64,000 nucleotides of DNA, from assembly GCF_029338255.1 (NCBI RefSeq), contig NZ_CP119787.1:2046001-2110000 (forward strand). Reading direction: 5' to 3'. Below the pieces are notes generated by a model. The model was not told where the DNA came from. It searched no databases and saw only the letters and a list, made by a program, of their open reading frames with translations. The stretch is from Haloarcula halobia (GTDB taxonomy: Archaea; Halobacteriota; Halobacteria; Halobacteriales; Haloarculaceae). Shown one piece after another: positions 10,001-17,535 of this stretch. Position 1 is the stretch's first letter. Every line of letters begins with the position of its first letter. Position numbers and translations under genes: made by a program.

Positions 10001-10075
10001 ACCTCGACGAACTCGACGGACACCTCGAACTCGCTCGCGCCTGTCGCCGGTGAGCGGTTCGTCGTCGCGCCCTGA
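7022..10075 (+). CDS. aglB: Oligosaccharyltransferase AglB (STT3 family)
   Basis: A 1017-residue STT3 homologue that transfers the assembled glycan from a dolichol carrier to Asn of N-x-S/T sequons on S-layer and other exported proteins. The N-terminal half (to about residue 500) has some 12-13 membrane segments and an early GNDPFYHFR element carrying the acidic metal-binding residue. The signature WWDYG lies at residues 567-571 at the start of the extracytoplasmic domain. The C-terminal region ends in a Thr/Asn/Ser-rich tail with several N-x-T sequons, so AglB may itself be glycosylated. The start at 7022 gives MSQSSGYFDDNPELD and fits the upstream TATA box. It is the terminal enzyme for the glycosyltransferases and flippase nearby. 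Confidence 0.95.
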   Translation: MSQSSGYFDDNPELDAALDWAERWYHVPILLVMVGFMLWNRVQNWRRFVVDGEVLFSGNDPFYHFRSTMYVVRNWPATMPFDPWTRFPIGNRSGQFGTLMDQVVGTVALVLGLGSPSEGTVAMTALFAPAVMGTLAAIPTYYVGKRLGGRIGGVTAVVVLALSAGTFTQRSLVGVYDHQVAEGLLQVTAVLGVMVALSVAERDRPIYEQFVERDVASLRDTLGWSVLAGFGVAIYLWTWPPAVLLIGILGTFFLLRLVVEFWRGQSPEHTAIVGAVTMGTVGVLTLASLQTFGLTATDHSLLQPLLAFTVALGCVFMAWLARYVEAESLDRNLYPVTVFGIIAVGAVLMAIILPDVFSYFVDQVLRVVGFTASPSATQTSVGEAQPLRNPSSLYNEYGLALLLAIIGALYVLFQQLFGSRRSAEEFFVFVWTAFIFAATLTQLRFGIYTVFPIATLTGLVVGKAVDWIDLSANDGVDTYQVLAVITVVFVVVGPLVFVTPTAFDLGRSAEPGDGIQGWDQNLEWMQGNTPEEGAYGVGGNRSLEYYGTYQMQDDFDYDEGEYGVISWWDYGHWITTQAERIPNANPFQQGSDLAANFLLAPTEEKANSVLDGVDEDDAHTRYVAVDWKMAQVAAGPGFQGKFFAPPRFEDQYNTTASDYYRPLQVQQNGEVTNQRFYYRTQDYYNTTVVRLYEFHGSAVQPQPFVVDWDRETVNGRTFRVTPTDGRTLKQFPNMSAARAYVREDGTAQVGGFGTNPGERVPAMEHYRYVGSSSMSAYESTAHNRATLVEAQSIGLRLRQASTCTANETSMPLGSANFCMPDGGADLMNANNPAWTKTFERVPGATIEGTGPANTAVTAAVRMHNEQTNETFVYRQQTRTDASGNFAMTVPYSTTGYDEWGTEAGYTNVSVRAETSYQLTATSAQNGIQMPFTATTNVTEGQVIGENESAATVELEPAFEIQSNDTTQSENETAGDVTTDDGDQTTPNETSGSDTSTNSTDTSNSLAPVAGERFVVAP

Positions 10076-10201
10076 CAGCCCTCGTTCGTTCGTTTCGGTG
10101 CGGGTCCCTGCGCAGGTCCCTGTCGAGGCCCTGGCCGTGGCTGTGGACGCCGCTCTGGCTCAGTCACACAGAGGGTGGTTGCGTCGGGCCGACGGCCGGT
10201 C

Positions 10202-10378
10202 TCAGGCGAGCGGGTTGTAGGACCCGCTGATGTCCCACTCGTGCAGGCAGTAGGGGCTGCCGGCCTCCTTCTCGCCGTCCTCGACGGCGATGACCCAGCC
10301 GACCGTGCTGTCGTCCCACACGTCGTGTCGCCCGCACCGTTCACAGACCCGCTCCCGTGGGGGTGCGATTTCTGCCAT
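10202..10378 (-). CDS. HEWD-type small zinc-binding haloarchaeal protein
   Basis: A 58-residue protein, MAEIAPPRERVCERCGRH..., ending with PYCLHEWDISGSYNPLA. Its CxxC-x-H pair and a later Cys-Leu-His form a plausible zinc knuckle. The HEWD string is the hallmark of a small conserved haloarchaeal family known to me only by that name; no function is established. It lies convergent with aglB, 126 nt after its stop. Confidence 0.75.
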   Translation of the reverse strand: MAEIAPPRERVCERCGRHDVWDDSTVGWVIAVEDGEKEAGSPYCLHEWDISGSYNPLA

Positions 10379-10434
10379 GTGCGCTGAAAGTAGACGAATC
10401 CCTATCAGCGTGCCGGTCTTCCGGGGTGTCCGGC

Positions 10435-10890
10435 TCAGAAGTCCGGCAGGTCGTCGACGTCGGGCTCCTCGGCCTCCCAGTCGAGGTACTCGTCTGCCAG
10501 TACGTCACAGACGACCTGGCCGAGTTCGGTCAGGCCGGCGTTGATGCCCGAGACGGTCGCCCAGGACTCGATCGAAGGGTGGACCTCCCGCTCGCGCCAG
10601 TCCTCCGGGAGGCCCGGCGCGTGGTAGCCGACGCGGCCGGCAAAGGAGTCCCAGAAGAAGTCGAACTCGCCGACCAGCCCCAGGTCGGTGACGACTTGCC
10701 ACTCCGATTCCTCGAGGCCCGTCCGGACCGCCCACGCCTCGAACGCGTCGGCCCAGGCGCCCGCGCGGAGCGCCTCGGCAAGTTCCTCGCGTCTGTACTC
10801 GTCACCCTGGACGTCCGCGTCGTCGTACTCGTCGACCGACGTTCCGGTCGCGAGGTCCGGTACCGGCGGTGTAGCCACGTCGAGTCCCAT
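10435..10890 (-). CDS. Uncharacterised haloarchaeal protein (about 151 aa, acidic)
   Basis: A 151-residue acidic protein, MGLDVATPPVPDLATGTSVDEY..., rich in Trp and Asp/Glu. No membrane segment, signal peptide or metal motif is visible. The reading frame has the strong third-position GC bias of its neighbours and a clean ATG, and the C-terminus DWEAEEPDVDDLPDF looks like a genuine acidic halophilic tail. It is read in the same direction as the HEWD gene, 56 nt upstream of it. No family assignment can be supported from sequence alone. Confidence 0.65.
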   Translation of the reverse strand: MGLDVATPPVPDLATGTSVDEYDDADVQGDEYRREELAEALRAGAWADAFEAWAVRTGLEESEWQVVTDLGLVGEFDFFWDSFAGRVGYHAPGLPEDWREREVHPSIESWATVSGINAGLTELGQVVCDVLADEYLDWEAEEPDVDDLPDF

Positions 10891-11010
10891 ACCGGTCCTA
10901 GGGCGTCACAGGGGATAAAATCAGGCCGTCGGGCGCTCGCGCAGGCGGACCTCGGACGCCCAGTTGTGACTGGTCGTAGCGCCGCTCGTGTCAGGGAGAC
11001 ACGTCGGGTG

Positions 11011-11286
11011 TTACGCCGAGACGTACTGCGCTTCCCAGTCCTGCCGGGCGTCGAGCTCCCGCAGCCCTCGCTGGGTCAGCGTATAGAAGTTCGTCCGTCT
11101 GTCGAGCTGGCCCTTCTCTACGAGCCCCTTCTCGACCAGTGTGTCGAGGTTCGGGTAGAGTCGCCCGTGGTTGACGCCCCCCTCGTAGTACTCCTCGAGT
11201 TCCTCTTTGATGGCGAGGCCGTGGGGTTCGTCCAGCCCGGCGATCACGTACAACAGGTCACGTTGAAAACCAGTCAGGTCATGCAT
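11011..11286 (-). CDS. PadR family transcriptional regulator
   Basis: A 91-residue winged-helix protein, MHDLTGFQRDLLYVIAGLDEPHGLAI..., with the family pattern GLAIKEELEEYYEGGVNHGRLYPNLDTLVEKGLV (recognition helix) and a wing (RRTNFYTLTQRGLREL). It consists almost only of the DNA-binding domain, as do many haloarchaeal PadR proteins that repress stress or efflux genes. A TATA-like ACATATATCAC stretch at 11312-11322 lies about 27-36 nt upstream, and an ACTAGT palindrome sits between it and the start, where an autoregulatory repressor could bind (inference). Confidence 0.87.
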   Translation of the reverse strand: MHDLTGFQRDLLYVIAGLDEPHGLAIKEELEEYYEGGVNHGRLYPNLDTLVEKGLVEKGQLDRRTNFYTLTQRGLRELDARQDWEAQYVSA

Positions 11287-11622
11287 AAACGGTAACTAGT
11301 ACACCGTACCCAACATATATCACTCTTGTTAATCTCGGAGTGAGTAGAAACCCCGATAGTACGTTCGTAGCGAACCGGCGGTAGTGGAATCGCGTCTCTC
11401 CCGACACACTTCTGGCCGGGTATCGACCCCGCGCCGAGGTCCGAATACCTAGATGAATAGACATAACAGATGACGAGGCCTGGGTAACACATGTCGGGAA
11501 TGTAGACTGACTGGACGGTACCCTCGCAGTATCGGGGACTGCATCGGGGATCACGGGTGCTCGTTTCCGGGCCTTCGCCCGTACCCGACAACGGTAAAGG
11601 AGATGACTGTGTAACGCGGGTG
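11287..11622. other. 336-nt intergenic region between divergent PadR and TraB genes
   Basis: No coding region is convincing here. The left edge carries the PadR promoter (TATA-like at 11312-11322). The right edge has an A-rich GGTAAAGGAG stretch about 20-30 nt before the TraB start. The middle holds no repeats or RNA gene that I can recognise. Confidence 0.5.
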
Positions 11623-13143
11623 ATGACCGAACACGCGGAGTCGGCGCCGGACGACCTCCCGGAACCGTCGGGGGAGGGGTCCGTCCAGGTCGTCGGAACC
11701 GCCCACGTCTCGGAGCACAGCGTCGCGGAGGTGCAGGAGGCGATAGCCACCTCGCGGCCCGACATCGTCGCCGTGGAACTCGACGAGGGTCGGTACCGGC
11801 AGATGCAGGGCGAGACGCCCGACGACCTCGACGCCAGCGACCTGCTCAAGGGGAACACCGTCTTTCAGTTTCTGGCGTACTGGATGCTCTCGTACATCCA
11901 GACCCGCCTGGGCGAACAGTTCGACATCGAACCGGGCGCCGACATGCAGGCGGCAATCGACACGGCCGAGGAGCTGGGTCTGGGCGTCGCACTCGTCGAC
12001 CGCGACATCCAGACGACCGTCCAGCGGTTCTGGGCCCGACTGACGGCCAGAGAGAAAGTCAGACTCGTCGGGAGTCTCCTGGCCGAGCTCGGACCGCCGC
12101 TCACCGTCGGACTCAGCATCGGTGTCATCGTCGGCATCTCCGGGTTCGTCGTGGCCTCGGCGCTGGGTGGCCCGTTCGTCCTCCCGCCGGCCGTCGCGGG
12201 CACCGTCGGCGGATCAATCGTCGGGATCGTGGATGCGCTGCTGGTCGGCCTCGCGGTGACGCTCCTGGTCGGGACCGCCATCGCCGCGTTGCTCGCCCGG
12301 CAGCGCGGCGGTGACGACATCGACGAGTTCGACATCGAACAGCTGACCGACACGGACGTCGTGTCGGCGATGATGGAGGAGTTCCGTCGGTTCTCGCCGG
12401 GCGGCGCCGAGGCGCTCATCGACGAGCGCGACGCGTTCATCGCCCACCGCCTCGTCGGCCTGCGTGAGGCGGGCTACGATGTCGTCGCCGTCGTCGGCGC
12501 GGGCCACCGGGAAGGCATCGAGCGGTACCTCGAGCACCCCGAGTCGCTCCCGCCGATGGAGTCGCTGGTCGGCAGGGAGACAGGGAGCCGGTTCTCGCTG
12601 TACAAGCTCGTCGGGTGGGCGATCACCGTCGGGTTCGTCGCGTTCTTCGTCCTCCTGGCGATGGCCGGCGTGCGCGATACCTTCCTGCTCCAGGTATTCG
12701 CCGCCTGGTTCCTCATCAACGGCATCGTCGCCGCGGGTCTGGCGCGACTGGCCGGTGCCCACTGGAGCAGTTCGCTGGTCGGCGGGGGCGTCGCCTGGAT
12801 GACCAGCGTCAATCCGCTGCTTGCCCCTGGCTGGTTCGCCGGCTACGTCGAACTGCGCTACCTCTCGGTCAACGTCGGCGACATCGGACGACTCAACGAG
12901 ATTCTGGCCGACGAGGAGTCGCCGATCCTGGACCTCGTCCGGCGTATGCGCGCCGTGCCCCTGTTCAGACTCATCCTCATCGTCGCCATGACGAACATCG
13001 GGAGCATGATCGCGAGTTTCCTGTTCCCCGTGATGGCGCTCCCGTATCTCGCCTCGCAGGACCGCGACGTCGGCTGGGTCGTCTCGAAGATGATTGAGGG
13101 CGCACAGAACAGCGCCGATTTCATCTGGGGGCTAGTCGTATGA
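11623..13143 (+). CDS. TraB/PrgY-domain membrane protein
   Basis: A 506-residue protein. The N-terminal soluble domain starts VQVVGTAHVSEHSVAEVQEAI with VAVELDEGRYRQM, the TraB/PrgY/GumN signature; its Glu and His residues resemble a metal-binding hydrolase site. A GAGHREGIERYL block lies near residue 295. Two membrane segments interrupt the domain and several follow after residue 325. PrgY in enterococci limits pheromone signalling, probably by binding or degrading peptide; the archaeal role is not known. The stop overlaps the start of an M50-family protease gene by 4 nt, so the two products are probably made together. The ATG at 11623 is preferred over an upstream start because the acidic N-terminus MTEHAESAPDD begins there. 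Confidence 0.8.
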   Translation: MTEHAESAPDDLPEPSGEGSVQVVGTAHVSEHSVAEVQEAIATSRPDIVAVELDEGRYRQMQGETPDDLDASDLLKGNTVFQFLAYWMLSYIQTRLGEQFDIEPGADMQAAIDTAEELGLGVALVDRDIQTTVQRFWARLTAREKVRLVGSLLAELGPPLTVGLSIGVIVGISGFVVASALGGPFVLPPAVAGTVGGSIVGIVDALLVGLAVTLLVGTAIAALLARQRGGDDIDEFDIEQLTDTDVVSAMMEEFRRFSPGGAEALIDERDAFIAHRLVGLREAGYDVVAVVGAGHREGIERYLEHPESLPPMESLVGRETGSRFSLYKLVGWAITVGFVAFFVLLAMAGVRDTFLLQVFAAWFLINGIVAAGLARLAGAHWSSSLVGGGVAWMTSVNPLLAPGWFAGYVELRYLSVNVGDIGRLNEILADEESPILDLVRRMRAVPLFRLILIVAMTNIGSMIASFLFPVMALPYLASQDRDVGWVVSKMIEGAQNSADFIWGLVV

Positions 13144-13772
13144 ACGTCACCTTCAGCGACGAGGAGATAACGGACCTGCTGGTGGCCTGGGCCGCTCTGG
13201 GCGTCGCGTTCACGCTCTTTCTCGAGCGCGACATCCGGATGGCGCTCCTCGGGCAGGTCGAGGGACTCACCGTCGCCGGCGTCGTCTCGACGCTCCTGGT
13301 CAGCCTCCTGACCGTCGGCGTCGGGTTCCTGCTCCACGAACTCGCACACAAGGTCGTCGCCGTCCGCTTCGGGCAGATCGCCGCGTTCAAGGCGGACTAC
13401 CGGATGCTGGGCTTTGCCATCGTCGGCGGCCTCGTCGGGTTCCTCTTCGCGGCGCCCGGTGCGGTGGTCCATCGTGGCCGCATCACGGAACGCGAGGGCG
13501 GTCTCATCGCGCTGGCCGGTCCGGTGACGAACCTCGGGCTGGCACTGCTGTTCATCGTCTCCGTGCTCGTAACGCAGCTGGCGGGCCTGCGCGGGTTCCT
13601 CCTCAATCTGGCGCAGATGGGGGTCCAGATCAACCTCCTCCTCGCTGGATTCAACATGATTCCGTTCGGCCCGCTCGACGGTCGGAAGGTGTGGTCGTGG
13701 AGCAAGGTGGTTTTCGTCGGTGCCGTCGTCGCCGTCATCCTGTTCGGCGTCGCTGGCTTCGCAGTCCTGTAG
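13140..13772 (+). CDS. M50 family membrane metalloprotease (site-2-protease-like)
   Basis: A 210-residue membrane protein with the zinc motif HELAHK (HExxH) in the second membrane segment. A distal N-M-I-P-F-G-P-L-D-G-R-K motif carries the third zinc ligand (Asp), as in S2P and its short archaeal homologues. It has five to six membrane segments and no PDZ domain, so it is of the minimal type. These enzymes cut membrane-spanning substrates such as anti-sigma factors or transcription regulators. ATGA overlap with the TraB-domain gene upstream suggests a joint pathway. The substrate is unknown. Confidence 0.85.
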   Translation: MNVTFSDEEITDLLVAWAALGVAFTLFLERDIRMALLGQVEGLTVAGVVSTLLVSLLTVGVGFLLHELAHKVVAVRFGQIAAFKADYRMLGFAIVGGLVGFLFAAPGAVVHRGRITEREGGLIALAGPVTNLGLALLFIVSVLVTQLAGLRGFLLNLAQMGVQINLLLAGFNMIPFGPLDGRKVWSWSKVVFVGAVVAVILFGVAGFAVL

Positions 13773-13821
13773 GGGTCCCGGGAACGATGCGCTTTTGCCC
13801 GCGCCACGTCCCCACACGGGT

Positions 13822-14826
13822 ATGACCGAAGACCACGACGACGAGACGGGCACAGAGGAGGGGCTCACCTACGCCGAGACGGGCGTCGACATCGACGCCA
13901 GCGAGGCGGCGACGAAGGCTCTCATCGGCGCCGCGGGCGAGTTCGAGGGCGACTACGCGGGCCTGGTCGACATCGGCGACCAGTACCTCGCGCTCGCGAC
14001 GGACGGGGTCGGGACGAAGCTGCTCGTAGCCGAGGCCGTCGACGACTACTCGACTATCGGCATCGACTGCATGGCGATGAACGCCAACGACCTCGTCGCC
14101 ACGGGTGTCGAACCGGTGGCCTTCGTCGACTATCTTGCCGTCGAGGCGCCCGACGAGGAAACGAGCGAGGCGATCGGCGCGGGGCTCCGTGAGGGGGCCG
14201 AGCGGGCCGGCGTCAAGCTGGTCGGCGGCGAGACGGCCGTGATGCCCGACGTCATCAGGGGACTGGACATCGCCGGCACCTGTGCGGGCCTGGCGCCCAA
14301 GGACGGCGTCTTCCCGGGTGAGGCAGAGGCCGGCGACGCCATCGTCGGGTGGCCCTCCTCGGGCATCCACTCGAACGGGCTGACGCTGGCCCGGGAGGCC
14401 GTGACCCGGACCCACGACTACGGCGACCCGTTCCCGCCGAACCCGGACTCCACCATCGGCGAGGAACTGCTGACGCCGACGCGAATCTACAGCGACGTCC
14501 TCCCGGCGCTGCGGGCCCACGAGACCCACGCGGCGGCCCACGTCACCGGCGGTGGCTGGACGAACCTCACGCGGATGGGCGCGTACCGCTACGACGTCGA
14601 TGACCCCTTCGAGGCACAGCCGGTCTTCGGGTTCGTCCAGGCGGAGGGCGACGTGAGCGACGAGGAGATGCACCGGACGTTCAACATGGGGACCGGGTTC
14701 GTGGCGGCGCTACCGCCCGAAGACGCCGAGTCGGTCGTCGAGGCCTCCGCCGACGCCCGCATCGTCGGCGCTGTGGTCGACGGCGACGAGGTGGTCTCGA
14801 TTCGGGGCCTCGAGCTGTCCGGCTGA
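13822..14826 (+). CDS. purM: Phosphoribosylformylglycinamidine cyclo-ligase (AIR synthetase)
   Basis: A 334-residue PurM that closes FGAM to 5-aminoimidazole ribotide with ATP in purine synthesis. Visible family motifs are the N-terminal acidic loop (YAETGVDIDASEAATKALI), DGVGTKLLVA, the GIDCMAMNANDLVATGVEP block that binds nucleotide, GGETAVMPD, SSGIHSNGLTLAR and HVTGGGWTNLTRM. The ATG at 13822 follows an acidic halophilic N-terminus. It begins 50 nt after the protease gene and is read in the same direction, though a functional link is not evident. Confidence 0.95.
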   Translation: MTEDHDDETGTEEGLTYAETGVDIDASEAATKALIGAAGEFEGDYAGLVDIGDQYLALATDGVGTKLLVAEAVDDYSTIGIDCMAMNANDLVATGVEPVAFVDYLAVEAPDEETSEAIGAGLREGAERAGVKLVGGETAVMPDVIRGLDIAGTCAGLAPKDGVFPGEAEAGDAIVGWPSSGIHSNGLTLAREAVTRTHDYGDPFPPNPDSTIGEELLTPTRIYSDVLPALRAHETHAAAHVTGGGWTNLTRMGAYRYDVDDPFEAQPVFGFVQAEGDVSDEEMHRTFNMGTGFVAALPPEDAESVVEASADARIVGAVVDGDEVVSIRGLELSG

Positions 14827-14832
14827 GTCCGT

Positions 14833-14994
14833 TCAGGCGGGCTCGACGGCCTCGGTGTCGTCGGGGCCGTCGGTACGCGCCGACTCGGCCACCCGCAGCT
14901 GGAGTGCCTCTCGCAGGTGATAGCGGACGCGCTCGTGTTCGGCCCGTTCGAGTGCCGATTCCAGGTGCTCGTCGACGGACGCGGCTCGTGACAT
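14833..14994 (-). CDS. Small uncharacterised haloarchaeal protein (53 aa)
   Basis: A 53-residue protein, MSRAASVDEHLESALERAEHERVRYHLREALQL..., predicted almost entirely helical with an amphipathic heptad-like pattern, so possibly a short coiled coil. It ends 6 nt from the convergent purM stop. Its composition matches real haloarchaeal genes, but there is no family assignment. Confidence 0.55.
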   Translation of the reverse strand: MSRAASVDEHLESALERAEHERVRYHLREALQLRVAESARTDGPDDTEAVEPA

Positions 14995-15116
14995 GGCTCT
15001 ATCCGGATCGTCTCGCGACCGACCGATATACCCACTCGATCGTTCGAGCGCGTAGGCGGTGGCTGCGTGCCGTAAGCGAGCGCATAACTGTCCCAGATGG
15101 AGCGGGCCCGGCGACG

Positions 15117-15659
15117 TCAGCTGACCGTCCGGGCGATGTCGGCTTCGGTGATGACGCCGACGGTCCGCCCGTCCTCGACGACCATCACGGCCGCGTTGTG
15201 GTTGAGGTAGGCGTCGACCTCGTCGATGGTCGCGTCGGGTTCGACCGTCGCGATGGACTCGTGCATCACTTCCGCGACGGGCAGGTCGCCGACGTTCTCC
15301 TCGGGGCGCTGGCGGATGTCCGAGTTCCCGATGAGCCCCTGGGGCGACCCGTCGCGGATGACGGGGACCTGCGAGTACCCCTTCTCGTCCATCAGCGCCT
15401 TCGTCTCGTGGACAGAGTCGTCGGGGGCCACCGAGACCACCGGGGAGTTCATCAGGTCGGCCGCCCTGACGATGCCACCCTCGGCCTCCTCGAGCGCGTT
15501 GACGATCCGGCGGAGTGTCGAGAGACGCGGGTCGACGTCCCCGCCCTCGATGCGCGCGATCAGCGGCTGGGAGACGTCGGCCTGTTCGGCCAGTTCGCTC
15601 TGGGTCAATCCGAGCTCGTTCCGGCGCTCCCGGAGGTCCTCGGGCGTCGGCAACTCCAT
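15117..15659 (-). CDS. XRE-family HTH regulator with paired CBS domains
   Basis: A 180-residue protein. Residues 1-58 form a Cro/C1-type helix-turn-helix (LRERRNELGLTQSELAEQADVSQPLIARIEGG), followed by two CBS repeats (about 65-118 and 125-178; HETKALMDEKGYSQVPVI and EVDAYLNHNAAVMVVEDGRTVGVITEADI). CBS pairs bind adenylates or S-adenosyl compounds, so this is likely a ligand-gated regulator conserved in Archaea. A perfect inverted repeat immediately before the start is a strong autoregulation candidate. The ATG at 15659 fits the domain start. Confidence 0.88.
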   Translation of the reverse strand: MELPTPEDLRERRNELGLTQSELAEQADVSQPLIARIEGGDVDPRLSTLRRIVNALEEAEGGIVRAADLMNSPVVSVAPDDSVHETKALMDEKGYSQVPVIRDGSPQGLIGNSDIRQRPEENVGDLPVAEVMHESIATVEPDATIDEVDAYLNHNAAVMVVEDGRTVGVITEADIARTVS

Positions 15660-15664
15660 ACCTC

Positions 15665-15683
15665 GTATTACTGGAGGTAATAC
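15665..15683. promoter_or_regulatory. Perfect inverted repeat, candidate operator of the HTH-CBS regulator
   Basis: The 19-bp element GTATTACTGGAGGTAATAC has two perfect 7-bp arms and a 5-bp spacer. It begins 6 bp upstream of the regulator start codon and touches an A/T-rich stretch (CAAAAAGC on the plus strand) that would serve as TATA box. A bound HTH dimer here would block initiation of its own gene. Dyad size fits an XRE-type dimer. Confidence 0.65.
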
Positions 15684-15733
15684 AAAAAGCCATCGGCTAC
15701 CCGTTCCGGCCAGCGACCGCGAGCGCGCGCCGG

Positions 15734-16102
15734 TCAGGCCTCGGCCTCGGCCTCGTCGTCCTCCTGGGTCTCGAACACCTCGATGACCTTCAAGGGGACG
15801 TCGCGGAGGGCGCCACCGATCTCGCTCTTGGCGATGCGCTGTGCGTGTTCGGTCGACTCGGCGTTGAAGACGTCCATCTCGAGGACGAGCCCGACCAGTG
15901 CCGTGTCGGCGGCGATGAACGCCGAGTCGAACGGTTCGCCACAGGCGGGACATCCCGTCGCGCCGACCTCGACTTCGACGTAGTCCATCTCAGCCTCGTT
16001 GAGCCGTTTCCCTGCCTCGCTCACGGCGACACCGATGGCGTCGTCGATGTCTTCGACGTCACGGACCAACCAGGCTGCTTCCATCGCTACGAGATAGTTC
16101 AT
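15734..16102 (-). CDS. UPF0212 (DUF555) family protein
   Basis: A 122-residue protein, [35 protein letters not shown]..., matching the UPF0212/DUF555 family conserved in euryarchaea. It has a [13 protein letters not shown] segment whose CxxC may bind metal, and an acidic tail. The function of the family is unknown to me. It is in the same orientation as the HTH-CBS gene, separated by about 75 nt with its own likely promoter. Confidence 0.82.
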   Translation of the reverse strand: MNYLVAMEAAWLVRDVEDIDDAIGVAVSEAGKRLNEAEMDYVEVEVGATGCPACGEPFDSAFIAADTALVGLVLEMDVFNAESTEHAQRIAKSEIGGALRDVPLKVIEVFETQEDDEAEAEA

Positions 16103-16335
16103 ACACGACCCAACGACGCCCGCCTATTCGTTAGTTTTGATTCGCTCGCGGTGCGCACGTCATCGGGAATATTCCCATAACGTATCCAGACTCCGGCGCT
16201 CCCCCATGACCCAGTTACGCCGCGAACGGCGCGAACGACTCAACGAGTTGGACTCTCTGCAAGTGGAGTTTAATCGCACCACGGCGGCAGGACTGTCTGT
16301 CACGAACGTTCAAACATGACTGATCGGTGTCAATA

Positions 16336-16347
16336 ACTTATTTATAC
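16336..16347 (+). promoter_or_regulatory. TATA box of the 56-aa membrane protein gene
   Basis: The A/T block AACTTATTTATA, about 31-42 nt before the ATG at 16378, is the most A/T-rich point of this intergenic region. Confidence 0.5.
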
Positions 16348-16377
16348 CGGCGTTTTCCTCTCCACAACCGAGGGACG

Positions 16378-16548
16378 ATGGAATCCCAACTGCACAAGAC
16401 GACGCTGCTCGCGCTGTACCAACTGAGCCTGATGCTGGGTATCGTACTGTTCCCGGTGGCGGTGGTCACCCAGCGACTCGGTGTCAGGCTGCCCGTCGAA
16501 CGACTCGTGACTGGGCTCAACGAGGCCTACGAGCAGGCGAGCGCGTGA
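16378..16548 (+). CDS. Small single-pass membrane protein upstream of psmB
   Basis: A 56-residue protein, MESQLHKTTLLALYQLSLMLGIVLFPVAVVTQRLG..., with one hydrophobic segment (about residues 11-31) and an amphipathic C-terminus ending NEAYEQASA. It lies 76 nt before the proteasome gene, which has its own TATA box, so cotranscription is uncertain. The function is unknown; the membrane topology is read directly from the sequence. Confidence 0.6.
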   Translation: MESQLHKTTLLALYQLSLMLGIVLFPVAVVTQRLGVRLPVERLVTGLNEAYEQASA

Positions 16549-16590
16549 GGTGAGAGCCGCCTGGTGGCGGTCAGGCTCACCACAAGAAGA

Positions 16591-16600
16591 GGTTTTATCA
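16591..16600 (+). promoter_or_regulatory. TATA box of psmB
   Basis: GGTTTTATCA lies 25-34 nt before the psmB ATG, giving a short or absent leader. Confidence 0.55.
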
Positions 16601-16624
16601 CCGCCCGACTGATACCGGTGGGTA

Positions 16625-17347
16625 ATGCGAGAGACAACTCCTGGCCCCGATTTCTCCCGACCGCCGAGCGCGGACGAGTTCCAGAGCGACCCGTACGCAC
16701 CCGAGGTCGGATCGCTGCCCGACCAGTCCCCTCGTGACACAGAGAAGGTAAACAAGACGGGGACGACCACCATCGGCATCTCGACGACCGACGGGGTCGT
16801 CATCGCGACGGACATGCGCGCCTCCCTCGGTGGCCGGTTCGTCTCGAACAAGAACGTCCAGAAGGTCGAACAGATCCACCCGACAGGTGCGCTCACGCTC
16901 GTCGGCAGCGTCGGCGGCGCCCAGTCGTTCATCCGCACCCTCCGGGCCGAGGTCGACCTCTACGAGGCCCGTCGCGGCGAGGACATGTCGATGCAGGCCC
17001 TCTCGACGCTCGCGGGCAACTTCGCCCGCGGCGGTCCCTTCTTCGCTATCAACCCGATTCTGGGCGGCGTCGACGAGGACGGCCACCACGTCTACTCCAT
17101 CGACCCGGCCGGCGGCGTGATGAAAGACGACTACACCGTCACCGGGTCGGGGCTGACCGTGGCCTACGGGACCCTTGAGGACCGGTACGAGGACGATATG
17201 AGCAACGAGGAGGCACGCGAGGTCGCGGCCGCGTCCATCAAGGCCGCCGCCGAACGTGACACCGGGTCCGGCAACGGCATCTACCTGGCCGACGTCACCA
17301 GCGACGGCGTCGACATCCAGGGGTACGACTTCGACGACCTCCTGTAG
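16625..17347 (+). CDS. psmB: 20S proteasome beta subunit
   Basis: A 240-residue precursor of the catalytic beta subunit. The propeptide runs to Gly46; autocleavage would expose Thr47 (TTTIGIS), the N-terminal nucleophile. Asp63 (ATDMRA) and Lys80 (NKNVQKVEQ) supply the catalytic acid and base, and GSGNGIYL near the C-terminus carries the conserved Ser/Gly-rich loop. It assembles as the inner heptameric rings of the cytoplasmic 20S core with alpha subunits encoded elsewhere. The propeptide is long and acidic, as in other haloarchaeal beta subunits. The start is set by the upstream TATA box. Confidence 0.96.
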   Translation: MRETTPGPDFSRPPSADEFQSDPYAPEVGSLPDQSPRDTEKVNKTGTTTIGISTTDGVVIATDMRASLGGRFVSNKNVQKVEQIHPTGALTLVGSVGGAQSFIRTLRAEVDLYEARRGEDMSMQALSTLAGNFARGGPFFAINPILGGVDEDGHHVYSIDPAGGVMKDDYTVTGSGLTVAYGTLEDRYEDDMSNEEAREVAAASIKAAAERDTGSGNGIYLADVTSDGVDIQGYDFDDLL

Positions 17348-17505
17348 TCCGGCCGGTTCGCTCCCCGGGAGTCGTCTCTCCCGGTCCTCTGAGTCCGGCG
17401 GGTCCCGGAAACTTCGCTCGGCCCCGGCATGGCGTCGCCGGAAGTCCCACACGATTTTTCACCGACGTACATACATATTTGTCCAGAAACACCGCGTTAC
17501 AGAAG

Positions 17506-17514
17506 ACATATATG
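17506..17514 (+). promoter_or_regulatory. TATA box of the zinc-ribbon gene at 17536
   Basis: ACATATATG ends 22 nt before the ATG, so the transcript is predicted to be leaderless. Confidence 0.5.
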
Positions 17515-17535
17515 CCGCTGTTGGCAGGGTGACGT

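Noticed and set aside
16206-16319. Possible 37-residue gene MTQLRRERRERLNELD...
   Set aside because: No similarity, weak composition and an overlap with the promoter region of the next gene; kept out for lack of support.
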